Below are positions 44,874 to 54,458 of a stretch of DNA of 64,000 nt, in pieces. Made by a program: the position numbers and the translations under genes. Every line of letters starts with the position of its first letter. Within the stretch, counting starts at the first letter, position 1. Below the pieces are notes generated by a model. It did no database searches, was not told the DNA's origin, and saw only the letters and a list, made by a program, of their open reading frames with translations. Origin of the DNA: an uncultured Psychroserpens sp. GTDB taxonomy: Bacteria; Bacteroidota; Bacteroidia; Flavobacteriales; Flavobacteriaceae. The stretch covers positions 1 through 64,000 of the forward strand of contig CANLEE010000003.1 of NCBI GenBank assembly GCA_947489585.1, read 5' to 3'.

Positions 44874-47714
44874 ATGTTTAAAAAAATCTGTTTCCTATGC
44901 TTTGGAGCTTCACTTTTGATCCATGCACAACAACCAGCAACCTCATCACAAATCATTGATGACGCACTCAATAAAAAAGCCGAATTAACTAAAACATCTT
45001 TAGTTAAGAATGTTGCTTTTGAAAACATTGGGCCAACCGTAATGAGTGGACGAGTTGTCGACCTTGCTGTTAATCCAGAAAACCCAACAGAGTTTTATGT
45101 AGGTTATGCTTCTGGAGGTGTTTGGCACACCATAAATAATGGGATCACCTTTAATCCTATTCTTGATACTTCGGAAACTCAAAATGTTGGAGATATTGCT
45201 GTCGATTGGAAAAACAGAACCATTTGGGTTGGTACAGGAGAAAATAATAGCTCAAGATCCAGCTATGCTGGAATTGGGATTTTAAAATCTTCAGATAACG
45301 GAAAGACATGGCAAAATGTGGGGCTTAAAGACTCGCATCATATTGGTCGCATTTTAATCAATCCAAATAATCCTGATGAAGTGGTCGTTGGTGTGACAGG
45401 GCATTTGTATTCTCCCAATCAAGAAAGAGGTATCTATAAAACTATCGATGGTGGAAAGACTTGGTCTCAAAAATTATTTGTTGATGATATGAGTGGTATT
45501 ATTGATGTACAAACCAACCCAAATAATTACAATTTGATGTTTGCATCGTCTTGGACTAAAGATCGTAAGGCATGGAATTTTGATGGTAGCGGAAATAATT
45601 CAGCAATTTTCAAAAGTACAGATGCAGGTAATACCTGGACGAGAGTATCTACCGAAAAAAGCGGATTCCCAACCGGAAGTGGTGTTGGTAGAATTGGTCT
45701 AGCTGTTTTTGATGATAATGTTGTTTATGCCGTTCACGATAGCCAGTTCCGTAGGCCTTCCGAAGGAAAAAAAGATAGCGAGTCAAATATCTTAACAAAA
45801 GAAGATTTTAAGTCAATGACAACTGATGCGTTTTTAAAGCTTGATGATAAAAAACTTAATGACTATTTAAAAATGAATGGTTTTCAAGAAAAATATAGGG
45901 CAGACAACGTGAAGCAAATGGTTCGAAGCGGAAATGTAAAACCTATAGACCTCTCTAAATATTTGGAAAACGCAAATTCTATGTTATTTGACACACCAGT
46001 TATTGGTACTGAAGTATATAAAAGTACCGATGGAGGGATGACTTGGAAAAAAACACACGATGATTATCTTGATGATATCTATTACAGTTATGGCTACTAT
46101 TTTGGTCATATCTACGTCGCACCAAATAATGCTGATAACATTTATATTTATGGTGTTCCTATTGTAAAGTCTAAAGATGGCGGAAAAACCTTTACATCTA
46201 TAAGTGCTGAAAATGTACATGCCGATCACCATGCGCTTTGGATTAATCCAAAAAACCCTAACCACCTTATTAATGGAAATGATGGTGGTGTAAACATCAC
46301 TTACGATGATGGAAATAATTGGATAAAAAATAATTCGCCTTCAGTTGGGCAATTCTATGCCATTAATGTTGACAATGCTCAGCCTTACAATGTGTATGGC
46401 GGTTTACAAGATAATGGTGTTTGGGTTGGTGCTCACAATGCTCGTGAAAATAAAAGCTGGCATCAAAGTGGCCAATACCCATGGGAAAGTATTATGGGTG
46501 GTGACGGTATGCAAATCCAAATAGATAGTAGAGACAATAATGTGGTTTATACAGGTTTTCAATTTGGAAATTACTTCAGACTCAATTTAGAAACCGAAGC
46601 ACAAGATTATATTCAGCCAAAACATGAATTAGGCGAAAACCCTTATCGTTTTAATTGGCAAACACCAATTTTACTATCACCTCATAATCAAGACATCCTA
46701 TATTTAGGAGGCAATAAATTGATGCGTTCTATGAATCAAGGAACTGATTGGACAGCCATAAGTGAGGATTTAACCAATGGCGGAAAGAAGGGTAACGTTG
46801 CTTACGGAACTTTAACAACAATTAGCGAATCCACTTTTCAATTTGGATTAATTTATACGGGTAGTGATGACGGGTTAATTCAGGTGACTAAAAATTCTGG
46901 AGGTAGTTGGGAAAACATCTCAAATGGTTTACCAAAAGACCTTTGGGTAAGTCGTGTGATAGCGTCTCAACATAAAAAAGAACGCGTTTATGCAACGCTT
47001 AATGGCTATCGATGGGATGATTTTAAAGTGTATGCTTATATGAGTGACGACTACGGAAAAACTTGGAAAAACATTAGTTCTAATATTCCTGCATCTCCGA
47101 TAAATGTAATAAAAGAAGATCCTGAAAATGAAAACATATTGTATTTAGGTACAGATAATGGTGCTTATGCCTCATTTGATCAAGGTCAAAGTTGGGAAGC
47201 CTTTAGTAATGGCTTACCTAATGTGGCGTTTCATGATATTGTTGTACAACCTGATGCTAAACACTTATTGTTAGGTACACATGGACGAAGTATTTACAAA
47301 ACAGATATCGCACCACTTCAGCAGATGAATGCAACTATGAAATCAAAAGCGGTAACATTGTTTAAAGTTGATAATACACGTTTTTCATCACGTTGGGGAA
47401 GTTCATGGAGCAAATGGTTTGATGCTTTCGAACCCGAAATAGACATTGCATTTTATGCTAATACTTCTGAAGAAAAAACAATTAAAGTACTTTCAGAAAA
47501 AGGGACACTACTTAATGAAATAAGGGTCAATGCTGATAAAGGGTTTAACTATACAGTTTATGATTTAACCTTAACAGAAAAAGGAAGGAAAGCCTTGCTA
47601 AAAGAAAACACTAGTATTGATATCAACAAAGCAAAAAATGGCAACTATTATGTGCCTAAGGGTGTATATACCATTCAAATAGATAATGAAAAAACAACAT
47701 TTGAAGTAAAATAA
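44874..47714 (+). CDS. Secreted beta-propeller (VPS10/sortilin, BNR-repeat) protein
   Basis: The start chosen is ATG 44874, which gives a clean signal peptide (FKKICFLCFGASLLIHAQ); an upstream in-frame codon at 44814 would bury it. The protein of 946 residues holds many BNR-like motifs (SxDxGKTW, repeated) that form one or two ten-blade-type propellers. A charged helical insertion with the LTKEDFKSMTTDAFLKLDDKKL pattern in its first half is typical of this family, as is a C-terminal beta domain. The proteins are often annotated as glycosyl hydrolase or sortilin-like; no catalytic residues can be claimed. A lipoprotein gene follows after 39 bp. Confidence 0.85.
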   Translation: MFKKICFLCFGASLLIHAQQPATSSQIIDDALNKKAELTKTSLVKNVAFENIGPTVMSGRVVDLAVNPENPTEFYVGYASGGVWHTINNGITFNPILDTSETQNVGDIAVDWKNRTIWVGTGENNSSRSSYAGIGILKSSDNGKTWQNVGLKDSHHIGRILINPNNPDEVVVGVTGHLYSPNQERGIYKTIDGGKTWSQKLFVDDMSGIIDVQTNPNNYNLMFASSWTKDRKAWNFDGSGNNSAIFKSTDAGNTWTRVSTEKSGFPTGSGVGRIGLAVFDDNVVYAVHDSQFRRPSEGKKDSESNILTKEDFKSMTTDAFLKLDDKKLNDYLKMNGFQEKYRADNVKQMVRSGNVKPIDLSKYLENANSMLFDTPVIGTEVYKSTDGGMTWKKTHDDYLDDIYYSYGYYFGHIYVAPNNADNIYIYGVPIVKSKDGGKTFTSISAENVHADHHALWINPKNPNHLINGNDGGVNITYDDGNNWIKNNSPSVGQFYAINVDNAQPYNVYGGLQDNGVWVGAHNARENKSWHQSGQYPWESIMGGDGMQIQIDSRDNNVVYTGFQFGNYFRLNLETEAQDYIQPKHELGENPYRFNWQTPILLSPHNQDILYLGGNKLMRSMNQGTDWTAISEDLTNGGKKGNVAYGTLTTISESTFQFGLIYTGSDDGLIQVTKNSGGSWENISNGLPKDLWVSRVIASQHKKERVYATLNGYRWDDFKVYAYMSDDYGKTWKNISSNIPASPINVIKEDPENENILYLGTDNGAYASFDQGQSWEAFSNGLPNVAFHDIVVQPDAKHLLLGTHGRSIYKTDIAPLQQMNATMKSKAVTLFKVDNTRFSSRWGSSWSKWFDAFEPEIDIAFYANTSEEKTIKVLSEKGTLLNEIRVNADKGFNYTVYDLTLTEKGRKALLKENTSIDINKAKNGNYYVPKGVYTIQIDNEKTTFEVK

Positions 47715-47753
47715 GTTAGTCTGTTTTTGAGTTATACTGTAAACTCTAAATCA

Positions 47754-48626
47754 ATGAAAACATTAAAATTAATAGCACTACTAGCCTTTGGCTTAATATT
47801 GTCCTGTGGTGACAATCAGGATGACTTGCCAATACCCAATGGCCCAAGATTAATTATTAAACTGAAATTTGACCCAACGCAAGAGCGTTTAGGTAACCTT
47901 GGTCAGCCTGTTTCTGTTGCAGCAGGTAATGCTGCACAATCACCTTCAATACATAGAATGAGTCCCAATTATATTGAATTTGCTCCAACAGCAACAACAG
48001 CTTTAGGAACAGGCGAAATTATTTTTGAAGGCGAAGGAACTACACTTGGAGGAGCTCAAGCTATTGATTTTCAAAATGCCTTTTTTGCAGGCAACAATGA
48101 AATCTTTGGAACCATACCTTTAAGTGCTGTATCAGCTGGTAATTATGAATGGGTCAGAGTCTCTTTAGCATATCAAGAAGGTGATATTGACTTACTCGTA
48201 AACGGCCAAGATATTACAGGAACCTTAGCTAGTTTTGTAGGCTACAATACATATATAACGTCTTTTGATCTTAACGGAAATAGCATTGATATCAATGCTA
48301 ATAAAGCACAAGGTTTTTGGGTTTTTAAAGCCTTAGGTGGCTTTCCAACTCAAGGTCAAGCTCCAGAGGGTGCAACCACGGTTCCAAATCCATTGTTTGA
48401 TTCCTCTCCAATTCCACAAGGTTCTTGTGTTGTTACAGGTGAATTTGAAAATGGATTAACAATTTCTGGTAACGAAATTGAAGACATAACTGTAACACTT
48501 TCATTTTCAATAAATAATAGTTTTGAATGGACCGAAGTTAACGCTGATGGGAAATACGAACCTGAAGCTGGCGAGCAAGTTGTTGATATGGGACTTCGAG
48601 GGTTAATTCCTAGTGTTTCTAATTAA
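47754..48626 (+). CDS. Lipoprotein of unknown function
   Basis: This protein of 290 residues starts at ATG 47754 with a lipobox (LILSC, Cys18). The mature part is beta-rich with no transmembrane helix. A first domain begins RLIIKLKFDPTQERLGNLGQP, and the tail contains acidic DGKYEPEAGEQVVDMG. I recognise it only as a Bacteroidota-type lipoprotein. It is probably co-transcribed with the propeller protein. Confidence 0.75.
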   Translation: MKTLKLIALLAFGLILSCGDNQDDLPIPNGPRLIIKLKFDPTQERLGNLGQPVSVAAGNAAQSPSIHRMSPNYIEFAPTATTALGTGEIIFEGEGTTLGGAQAIDFQNAFFAGNNEIFGTIPLSAVSAGNYEWVRVSLAYQEGDIDLLVNGQDITGTLASFVGYNTYITSFDLNGNSIDINANKAQGFWVFKALGGFPTQGQAPEGATTVPNPLFDSSPIPQGSCVVTGEFENGLTISGNEIEDITVTLSFSINNSFEWTEVNADGKYEPEAGEQVVDMGLRGLIPSVSN

Positions 48627-48662
48627 ACCCATTCTAAATTACCAAAATAGTAGAAGCTAAAA

Positions 48663-48694
48663 TTTGTTGCGCATACCTGTGAACCTTATCTTTG
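48663..48694 (+). promoter_or_regulatory. Promoter of the sdh operon (TTTG-N20-TATCTTTG)
   Basis: TTTG at 48663-48666 and TATCTTTG at 48687-48694 match both Bacteroidota boxes with good spacing. The sdhC start at 48722 is 27 bp on. Confidence 0.7.
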
Positions 48695-48721
48695 TAGTAC
48701 AAATAATTAACTACAATTATA

Positions 48722-49417
48722 ATGAGCGGAATTTTAAATTCGTCGATTGGAAGAAAATTTGCCATGGCACTTTCGGCATTCTTCCTAATGTTTTTCCTTT
48801 TACAACATTTTGCAATAAATATTCTTTCAGTATTCAATCCCGATACATTTAACGAAGTATCGCATTTTATGGGTACTAATCCTTTAGTGCAATACGCATT
48901 ACAACCTGTATTAATTTTGGGTGTGATTTTCCATTTTGTCATGGGGTTTGTATTAGAAATTAAAAATACTAAAGCTAGAAATGTTAGCTATGCTAAAAAT
49001 AATGGCGCTGCTAATTCATCATGGATGAGTAGAAATATGATTTGGAGTGGATTAGCAATATTAGCTTTTATTGGACTTCATTTTTATGATTTTTGGTTTC
49101 CAGAAATAAACACAAAATTTATTAATGGCGACATGTCTGGATTAATTAATCCTGAAGTTGCTGATAGCGGTTTTAGATACTACGAAGAATTACAACATAA
49201 ATTTTACAGTCATGTAAGAACGATTTTATATGTTATTGCTTTTATCTTTTTAGCACTACATCTTTTACATGGTTTTAATTCGGCGTTTCAATCGGTTGGC
49301 GCAAATAACAAATACACTAAAGGATTAAAAGGGTTTGGAAAAGCTTATGCTATACTAGTCCCTTTAGGGTTTGTTTTTATTGCAGTTTACCATCATCTTA
49401 AATATGTATTATCATAA
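48722..49417 (+). CDS. sdhC: Succinate dehydrogenase cytochrome b subunit
   Basis: This 231-residue protein has five predicted membrane helices and several conserved His residues ([27 protein letters not shown]). It is the single-subunit, type B (b558) anchor that holds two hemes and passes electrons to menaquinone; no separate sdhD is expected. The stop is followed after 2 bp by sdhA. Confidence 0.94.
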   Translation: MSGILNSSIGRKFAMALSAFFLMFFLLQHFAINILSVFNPDTFNEVSHFMGTNPLVQYALQPVLILGVIFHFVMGFVLEIKNTKARNVSYAKNNGAANSSWMSRNMIWSGLAILAFIGLHFYDFWFPEINTKFINGDMSGLINPEVADSGFRYYEELQHKFYSHVRTILYVIAFIFLALHLLHGFNSAFQSVGANNKYTKGLKGFGKAYAILVPLGFVFIAVYHHLKYVLS

Positions 49418-49419
49418 TT

Positions 49420-51432
49420 ATGGCTTTAGATTCTAAAATACCAAAAGGTCCAATTGCAGACAAATGGACCAATTATAAAAATCATATTGACTTAGTAAAT
49501 CCAGCTAACAAGCGTAACATAGATGTTATCATTGTTGGAACAGGTTTGGCAGGTGGATCTGCAGCTGCTACTTTAGCAGAACTTGGGTATAACGTAAAAG
49601 CATTTTGTTTTCAAGACTCTCCTAGACGTGCGCATTCGATTGCTGCTCAAGGAGGAATCAATGCCGCTAAAAACTATCAAGGAGATGGTGATTCCACCTA
49701 CAGATTATTTTATGATACTGTAAAAGGTGGTGATTACCGTTCTCGTGAAGCTAATGTATATCGTTTAGCAGAAGTCTCTGCAAATATCATAGATCAGTGT
49801 GTTGCGCAAGGTGTTCCTTTTGCACGTGAATATGGTGGACTATTAGATAACCGTTCGTTTGGTGGTGTTTTAGTTTCTAGAACATTTTATGCTGCAGGAC
49901 AAACTGGTCAGCAATTATTATTAGGAGCATATTCTGCAATGAATCGTCAAATTGGACGTGGAAAAATCAAAATGTACAATCGTCACGAAATGTTAGACGT
50001 TGTTAAGGTTGATGGAAAGGCTCGTGGGATTATAACACGCAACTTAATTACTGGTGAAATCGAAAGACATTCAGCACATGCTGTCGTTCTTGGAACTGGT
50101 GGTTATGGTAACGTGTTTTTCTTATCAACTAATGCAATGGGAAGTAATGTAACGGCTGCATGGAAAGCACACAAACGTGGTGCTTACTTTGCAAATCCTT
50201 GTTACACACAAATTCACCCAACTTGTATTCCTGTTTCTGGAGATCATCAGTCAAAATTAACATTGATGTCTGAATCTTTAAGAAATGATGGTCGTATTTG
50301 GGTGCCTAAACACATGAAAGATGTTGAGGCAATTCGTAATAAAACTTTAAAACCAAAAGATTTAGCTGAAGACGATCGCGATTATTATTTAGAACGTCGC
50401 TATCCTGCCTTTGGTAATTTAGTGCCTCGCGATGTTGCTTCTCGTGCTGCAAAAGAACGTTGTGATGCTGGTTTTGGAGTCAATGCAACTGGTGAAGCTG
50501 TGTTTTTAGATTTTGCTTCTGCGATTCAACGTTATGGAAAAGAACAAGCTCATGTTAAAGGGTTAGATGAAAATGATGCTGCTCTTGTTAAGTCTTTAGG
50601 ACAAGAAGTTGTGAAAAATAAATATGGAAACTTATTCCAAATGTATGAGAAGATTGTAGATCAAGATCCATACAACACGCCAATGATGATTTATCCTGCA
50701 GTTCATTATACAATGGGTGGTATTTGGGTAGATTATAATTTAATGACAACGGTTCCTGGTTTATATTGTATTGGAGAAGCAAACTTCTCTGATCATGGTG
50801 CAAACAGACTTGGTGCTTCGGCGTTAATGCAAGGATTAGCGGATGGTTACTTCGTACTACCTTATACAATTGGAGATTATTTATCTGATGATATTCGTAC
50901 AGGACCAATTTCAATAGACACAAAAGAGTTTGAGGAAGCTGAAAATGAAGTTAGAGAAAAACTAAACTTTTTTGTAACTAATGAAGGGAAACATTCTGTA
51001 GATTATTTCCATAAGAAATTAGGGAAAATCATGTGGAATAAAGTTGGAATGTCTCGTAACGTTCAAGGTTTAACTGAAGCCATTTCTGAAATAAAAGCTT
51101 TACGCGAACAATTTTGGAAAGACGTTAAAGTTCCTGGAACTAATGAAGAATACAATGAAGAATTAGCAAAAGCTGGTCGTGTTGCAGACTTTTTAGAGTT
51201 AGGAGAGTTATTCGCAAAAGATGCTTTAGACCGAGAAGAATCTTGCGGTGGACACTTTAGAGAAGATGCTGTAGAATTAGATGGTGAACAAAAAGGAGAA
51301 GCAAAGCGTGATGATGAAAACTTTGCCTATGTGTCTGCTTGGGAATACAAAGGAGAACCTAGTGATGCGCTTTTACACAAAGAACAATTAGAATTTATAG
51401 ACATCGAATTAAAACAAAGAAGTTATAAATAA
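49420..51432 (+). CDS. sdhA: Succinate dehydrogenase flavoprotein subunit
   Basis: This 670-residue flavoprotein has the FAD-binding [17 protein letters not shown] and the flavin-attachment His region [15 protein letters not shown]. Substrate-site blocks are HPTCIP and [13 protein letters not shown], with C-terminal [12 protein letters not shown] and [11 protein letters not shown]. The subunit is longer than proteobacterial SdhA, which is normal for type B enzymes. It oxidises succinate to fumarate at the cytoplasmic face. Confidence 0.97.
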   Translation: MALDSKIPKGPIADKWTNYKNHIDLVNPANKRNIDVIIVGTGLAGGSAAATLAELGYNVKAFCFQDSPRRAHSIAAQGGINAAKNYQGDGDSTYRLFYDTVKGGDYRSREANVYRLAEVSANIIDQCVAQGVPFAREYGGLLDNRSFGGVLVSRTFYAAGQTGQQLLLGAYSAMNRQIGRGKIKMYNRHEMLDVVKVDGKARGIITRNLITGEIERHSAHAVVLGTGGYGNVFFLSTNAMGSNVTAAWKAHKRGAYFANPCYTQIHPTCIPVSGDHQSKLTLMSESLRNDGRIWVPKHMKDVEAIRNKTLKPKDLAEDDRDYYLERRYPAFGNLVPRDVASRAAKERCDAGFGVNATGEAVFLDFASAIQRYGKEQAHVKGLDENDAALVKSLGQEVVKNKYGNLFQMYEKIVDQDPYNTPMMIYPAVHYTMGGIWVDYNLMTTVPGLYCIGEANFSDHGANRLGASALMQGLADGYFVLPYTIGDYLSDDIRTGPISIDTKEFEEAENEVREKLNFFVTNEGKHSVDYFHKKLGKIMWNKVGMSRNVQGLTEAISEIKALREQFWKDVKVPGTNEEYNEELAKAGRVADFLELGELFAKDALDREESCGGHFREDAVELDGEQKGEAKRDDENFAYVSAWEYKGEPSDALLHKEQLEFIDIELKQRSYK

Positions 51433-51458
51433 AACACTAACCAACTAAATCAAAACTT

Positions 51459-51821
51459 ATGAATAATAATATTTTAAGATTAAAATTAAAAAGAGTAGAT
51501 CCTGTAAAATATGCAACAATAGCTGCTATATTAACTGCATTAATCATGTTAATTGTCTTTGTTCCATTCATGTTATTATTTTCGCTTGCTGGAGCTGGAG
51601 CAGCTTCAGGTTTAGGTGAGGGTGCAGCAATTTTTGGAGGTAGTGTTTTTATGATTATACTTGTTCCAATAATTTATGGTGTTATGGTATTTATATTAAC
51701 CCTTATTTCAACGTCTCTTTTAAATTGGATTTTAAAGAAAACTGGAGGTCTAGATATCGATTTTGAGAAAACTGGTTTAGAAATTTCTCAAATTGGTCAA
51801 GACCAGAGAATAGAACAATAA
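51459..51821 (+). CDS. Small DUF3566-like membrane protein inside the sdh operon
   Basis: This 120-residue protein starts RLKLKRVDPVKYA, resembling the start of DUF3566 membrane proteins. It has two long hydrophobic segments (about 21-45 and 52-90) with Gly/Ala-rich loops. The C-terminal tail is polar (GGLDIDFEKTGLEISQIG). It lies 26 bp after sdhA and 12 bp before sdhB, so co-transcription is near certain. A role as an accessory or assembly factor for the complex is only inference. Confidence 0.75.
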   Translation: MNNNILRLKLKRVDPVKYATIAAILTALIMLIVFVPFMLLFSLAGAGAASGLGEGAAIFGGSVFMIILVPIIYGVMVFILTLISTSLLNWILKKTGGLDIDFEKTGLEISQIGQDQRIEQ

Positions 51822-51833
51822 AAAATACTTGTT

Positions 51834-52580
51834 ATGAACTTAACATTAAAAATATGGCGTCAAAAAAGTGCTAACGATAAAGGACAACTGGTTGATTATA
51901 AAATCAGTGATGTATCACCTGATATGTCTTTTCTTGAAATGTTAGACGTCTTAAACGAAAGCTTAGTTGCTAAAGATGAGCAGCCTGTTGCTTTTGATCA
52001 TGACTGCCGTGAAGGGATTTGTGGTATGTGCTCTTTGTATATTAACGGAGAGGCTCATGGTCCTGATCGAGGCATCACTACTTGTCAATTACATATGCGT
52101 ATGTTTAAAGATGGTGACACTATTTATATTGAGCCATTCAGAGCCGCTGCTTTCCCTGTGATTAAAGATTTAATTGTAGATAGAAGTGCCTTTGATCGTA
52201 TTCAGCATGCTGGAGGGTTTATTTCAGTAAATACCTCTGGTAATACAATTGACGCTAATGCTATTCCTATAAATAAGGAAGATGCAGATGATGCTTTTGC
52301 GGCTGCAACTTGTATTGGCTGTGGTGCTTGTGTTGCCTCTTGTAAAAACTCTAGTGCTATGCTATTTGTTGGTGCTAAAGTGTCACAATTTGCATTATTA
52401 CCTCAAGGACAAGTAGAAGCTACAGATCGCGTTTTAAATATGGTCAAACAAATGGATGAAGAAGGTTTTGGTAATTGTACCAATACTGGAGCCTGTGAAG
52501 TTGAGTGTCCTAAAGGTATTTCTTTAGAAAACATTGCTCGTATGAATCAAGAATACTTAAAAGCGAGCTTTAAAGGCTAA
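51834..52580 (+). CDS. sdhB: Succinate dehydrogenase iron-sulfur subunit
   Basis: This 248-residue subunit has the [2Fe-2S] ligands Cys58, Cys63, Cys66 and Cys84 (CREGICGMC). Further clusters are held by [11 protein letters not shown] (Cys160, 163, 166, 170) and [14 protein letters not shown] (Cys215, 221, 225). All ligands needed for three clusters are present. A terminator follows. Confidence 0.97.
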   Translation: MNLTLKIWRQKSANDKGQLVDYKISDVSPDMSFLEMLDVLNESLVAKDEQPVAFDHDCREGICGMCSLYINGEAHGPDRGITTCQLHMRMFKDGDTIYIEPFRAAAFPVIKDLIVDRSAFDRIQHAGGFISVNTSGNTIDANAIPINKEDADDAFAAATCIGCGACVASCKNSSAMLFVGAKVSQFALLPQGQVEATDRVLNMVKQMDEEGFGNCTNTGACEVECPKGISLENIARMNQEYLKASFKG

Positions 52581-52601
52581 ATTTGTTTTTATTAGATATT
52601 A

Positions 52602-52630
52602 AAAACCCAAGTTAATAGCTTGGGTTTTCT
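52602..52630 (+). terminator. Terminator of the sdh operon
   Basis: AAAACCCAAG (52603-52612) pairs with CTTGGGTTTT (52620-52629) around a 7-nt loop. Confidence 0.88.
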
Positions 52631-52692
52631 GTTTTTGTAACGTTAGATCATTTATATCGTCTTTTAAATGAATCAACTAACATCAATCAAGG

Positions 52693-54387
52693 ATGAAACA
52701 GCTAATCATTTTATTTATTCTTCCTGTATTCGTATTGTCTTGTCAAAAAGACACCTCAAATACAATCAATTATACAGTGTCTCCAATCACTGAAAATGGA
52801 GTACATTTTCTAAAAATTAAAATGGCTTTTAAAGCCGACGACAACGGAGCAACAACTTTACTTTTTCAAGATAAAGCTTGGGGACAAGATAGCTTACATA
52901 ACACTATTAGTGATATCAAAGTTTTATCAGAAAAAACTCAAGTTATGTCAAATAAAGACAGTGGATGGTACCACATTACGCATCCAAAAAACTTAAATTA
53001 TATTGAACTCGAATATAGACTAAAACAAGATAGTCAAGGAGATTTAACAACTTGGGACACCTATAGACCAATAATTAATTCTGATTATTTTCATGTGTTT
53101 TCACACAATCTCTTTATGCTTCCTAAGCATATTATAGAAACGTCAAATGATAATTTTGATGTTGCTTTAAATTGGAAAGAATTTCCTAAGAATTACAACA
53201 TTGCAAACAGCTTTGGAGCAAATGAACAATCCCAAATTATAAAAAACACTTCCGAAGATAAATTTCACACAGCTATTTTTGTTGGAGGTGATTTTAGAAT
53301 TCATGATATCGATATTAAAGAGCAAAAAGTTGCCTTTGCTATTAGAGGAGATTGGGAAATGTTTCAAGATGATGCAATGGTCAATATTTTAGAAAAAACC
53401 GTTACGGCACAACGTGACTTTTGGCAAGATCATACTCAAGATTATTTTGCTGTAACTATGATTCCAACAGTTCAAGAAAGAGGAAGTAGTTTTCAAGGTT
53501 CTGGTTTAACCAATTCATTTGCAACTAATGCAACAAATAATAGGTTCTTAGAAATAGAAGGCCTTGTTTATTTGTTTAATCATGAATTACAGCACAATTG
53601 GACAGGACTTATCATTCAAAATGATAATGAAGAAGAACAGTATTGGTTTAGTGAAGGCTTTACAGATTATTATACCATTAAAAATATTGCCAAAGGAAAA
53701 ATTTTCAATCTTGATGAACACTATTTTATTGATGAGCTAAACAGTTATATTAAATCACTATACACATCTCCAGTAAGAGAGATGCCTAATAGTGAGATGA
53801 ACTACGATAATTTTTGGAGTGGGAAAGAAGGTATTCGAAAACTACCTTATCGAAGAGGTGCTATTCTCGCATTTTATTTAGATCAAAAAATCAAACAAGA
53901 TAGTCATGGCGAATTTAGCCTTGACAACGTATTATTAGATTTTAAAAATGACGCTATAACTAACGATCAAAAAATCAAACATCCTTATTTTATAAGCACT
54001 GTAAACAAGTATCTAAAAAACGATTTAAAACCTTTTTTTGATACACATATTGAAAAGGGTAAACTATATAATCTTGAACAGGTGTTTACAGATTTTAATT
54101 TCGAATACGAACCAACATCTATAGTATTTGACTTAGGTTTCACCTTTTCAGAAGATAAAAAGAACATCGTCTCTATAGATGAAAATTCAAAAGCATATGA
54201 GGTAGGGCTTCGTTCTGGTGATAGAGTAATTAGTCGAAGTTACTACTATGATTCTACCGAACATGAAGCTCAATTTACCGTCTTAAGAGATGGCAAAGAA
54301 ATTAGCGTCAAATACTATCCGATAAAGGATGCACAAATTCCTCAGTTAAAAAACAACCAACACAACATAGATCTATTAGGTTTTTAA
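52693..54387 (+). CDS. Secreted M61/M1-like metallopeptidase with PDZ domain
   Basis: This 564-residue protein has a lipobox-like signal (FVLSC at about 13-17) and a zinc motif HELQH (His297, Glu298, His301) with a downstream Glu in FSEGFTDYY. It has a C-terminal PDZ domain (AYEVGLRSGDRVISRSY). These features fit M61 glycyl aminopeptidase-like enzymes. It is probably a periplasmic or surface lipoprotein. The substrate is unknown. Confidence 0.85.
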   Translation: MKQLIILFILPVFVLSCQKDTSNTINYTVSPITENGVHFLKIKMAFKADDNGATTLLFQDKAWGQDSLHNTISDIKVLSEKTQVMSNKDSGWYHITHPKNLNYIELEYRLKQDSQGDLTTWDTYRPIINSDYFHVFSHNLFMLPKHIIETSNDNFDVALNWKEFPKNYNIANSFGANEQSQIIKNTSEDKFHTAIFVGGDFRIHDIDIKEQKVAFAIRGDWEMFQDDAMVNILEKTVTAQRDFWQDHTQDYFAVTMIPTVQERGSSFQGSGLTNSFATNATNNRFLEIEGLVYLFNHELQHNWTGLIIQNDNEEEQYWFSEGFTDYYTIKNIAKGKIFNLDEHYFIDELNSYIKSLYTSPVREMPNSEMNYDNFWSGKEGIRKLPYRRGAILAFYLDQKIKQDSHGEFSLDNVLLDFKNDAITNDQKIKHPYFISTVNKYLKNDLKPFFDTHIEKGKLYNLEQVFTDFNFEYEPTSIVFDLGFTFSEDKKNIVSIDENSKAYEVGLRSGDRVISRSYYYDSTEHEAQFTVLRDGKEISVKYYPIKDAQIPQLKNNQHNIDLLGF

Positions 54388-54458
54388 AAACTTAATTATT
54401 CTATTAAAACGCATTTCAAATCTTGGGTTTTTTGTTTCTTTATACTTTAAAGTGAAAG

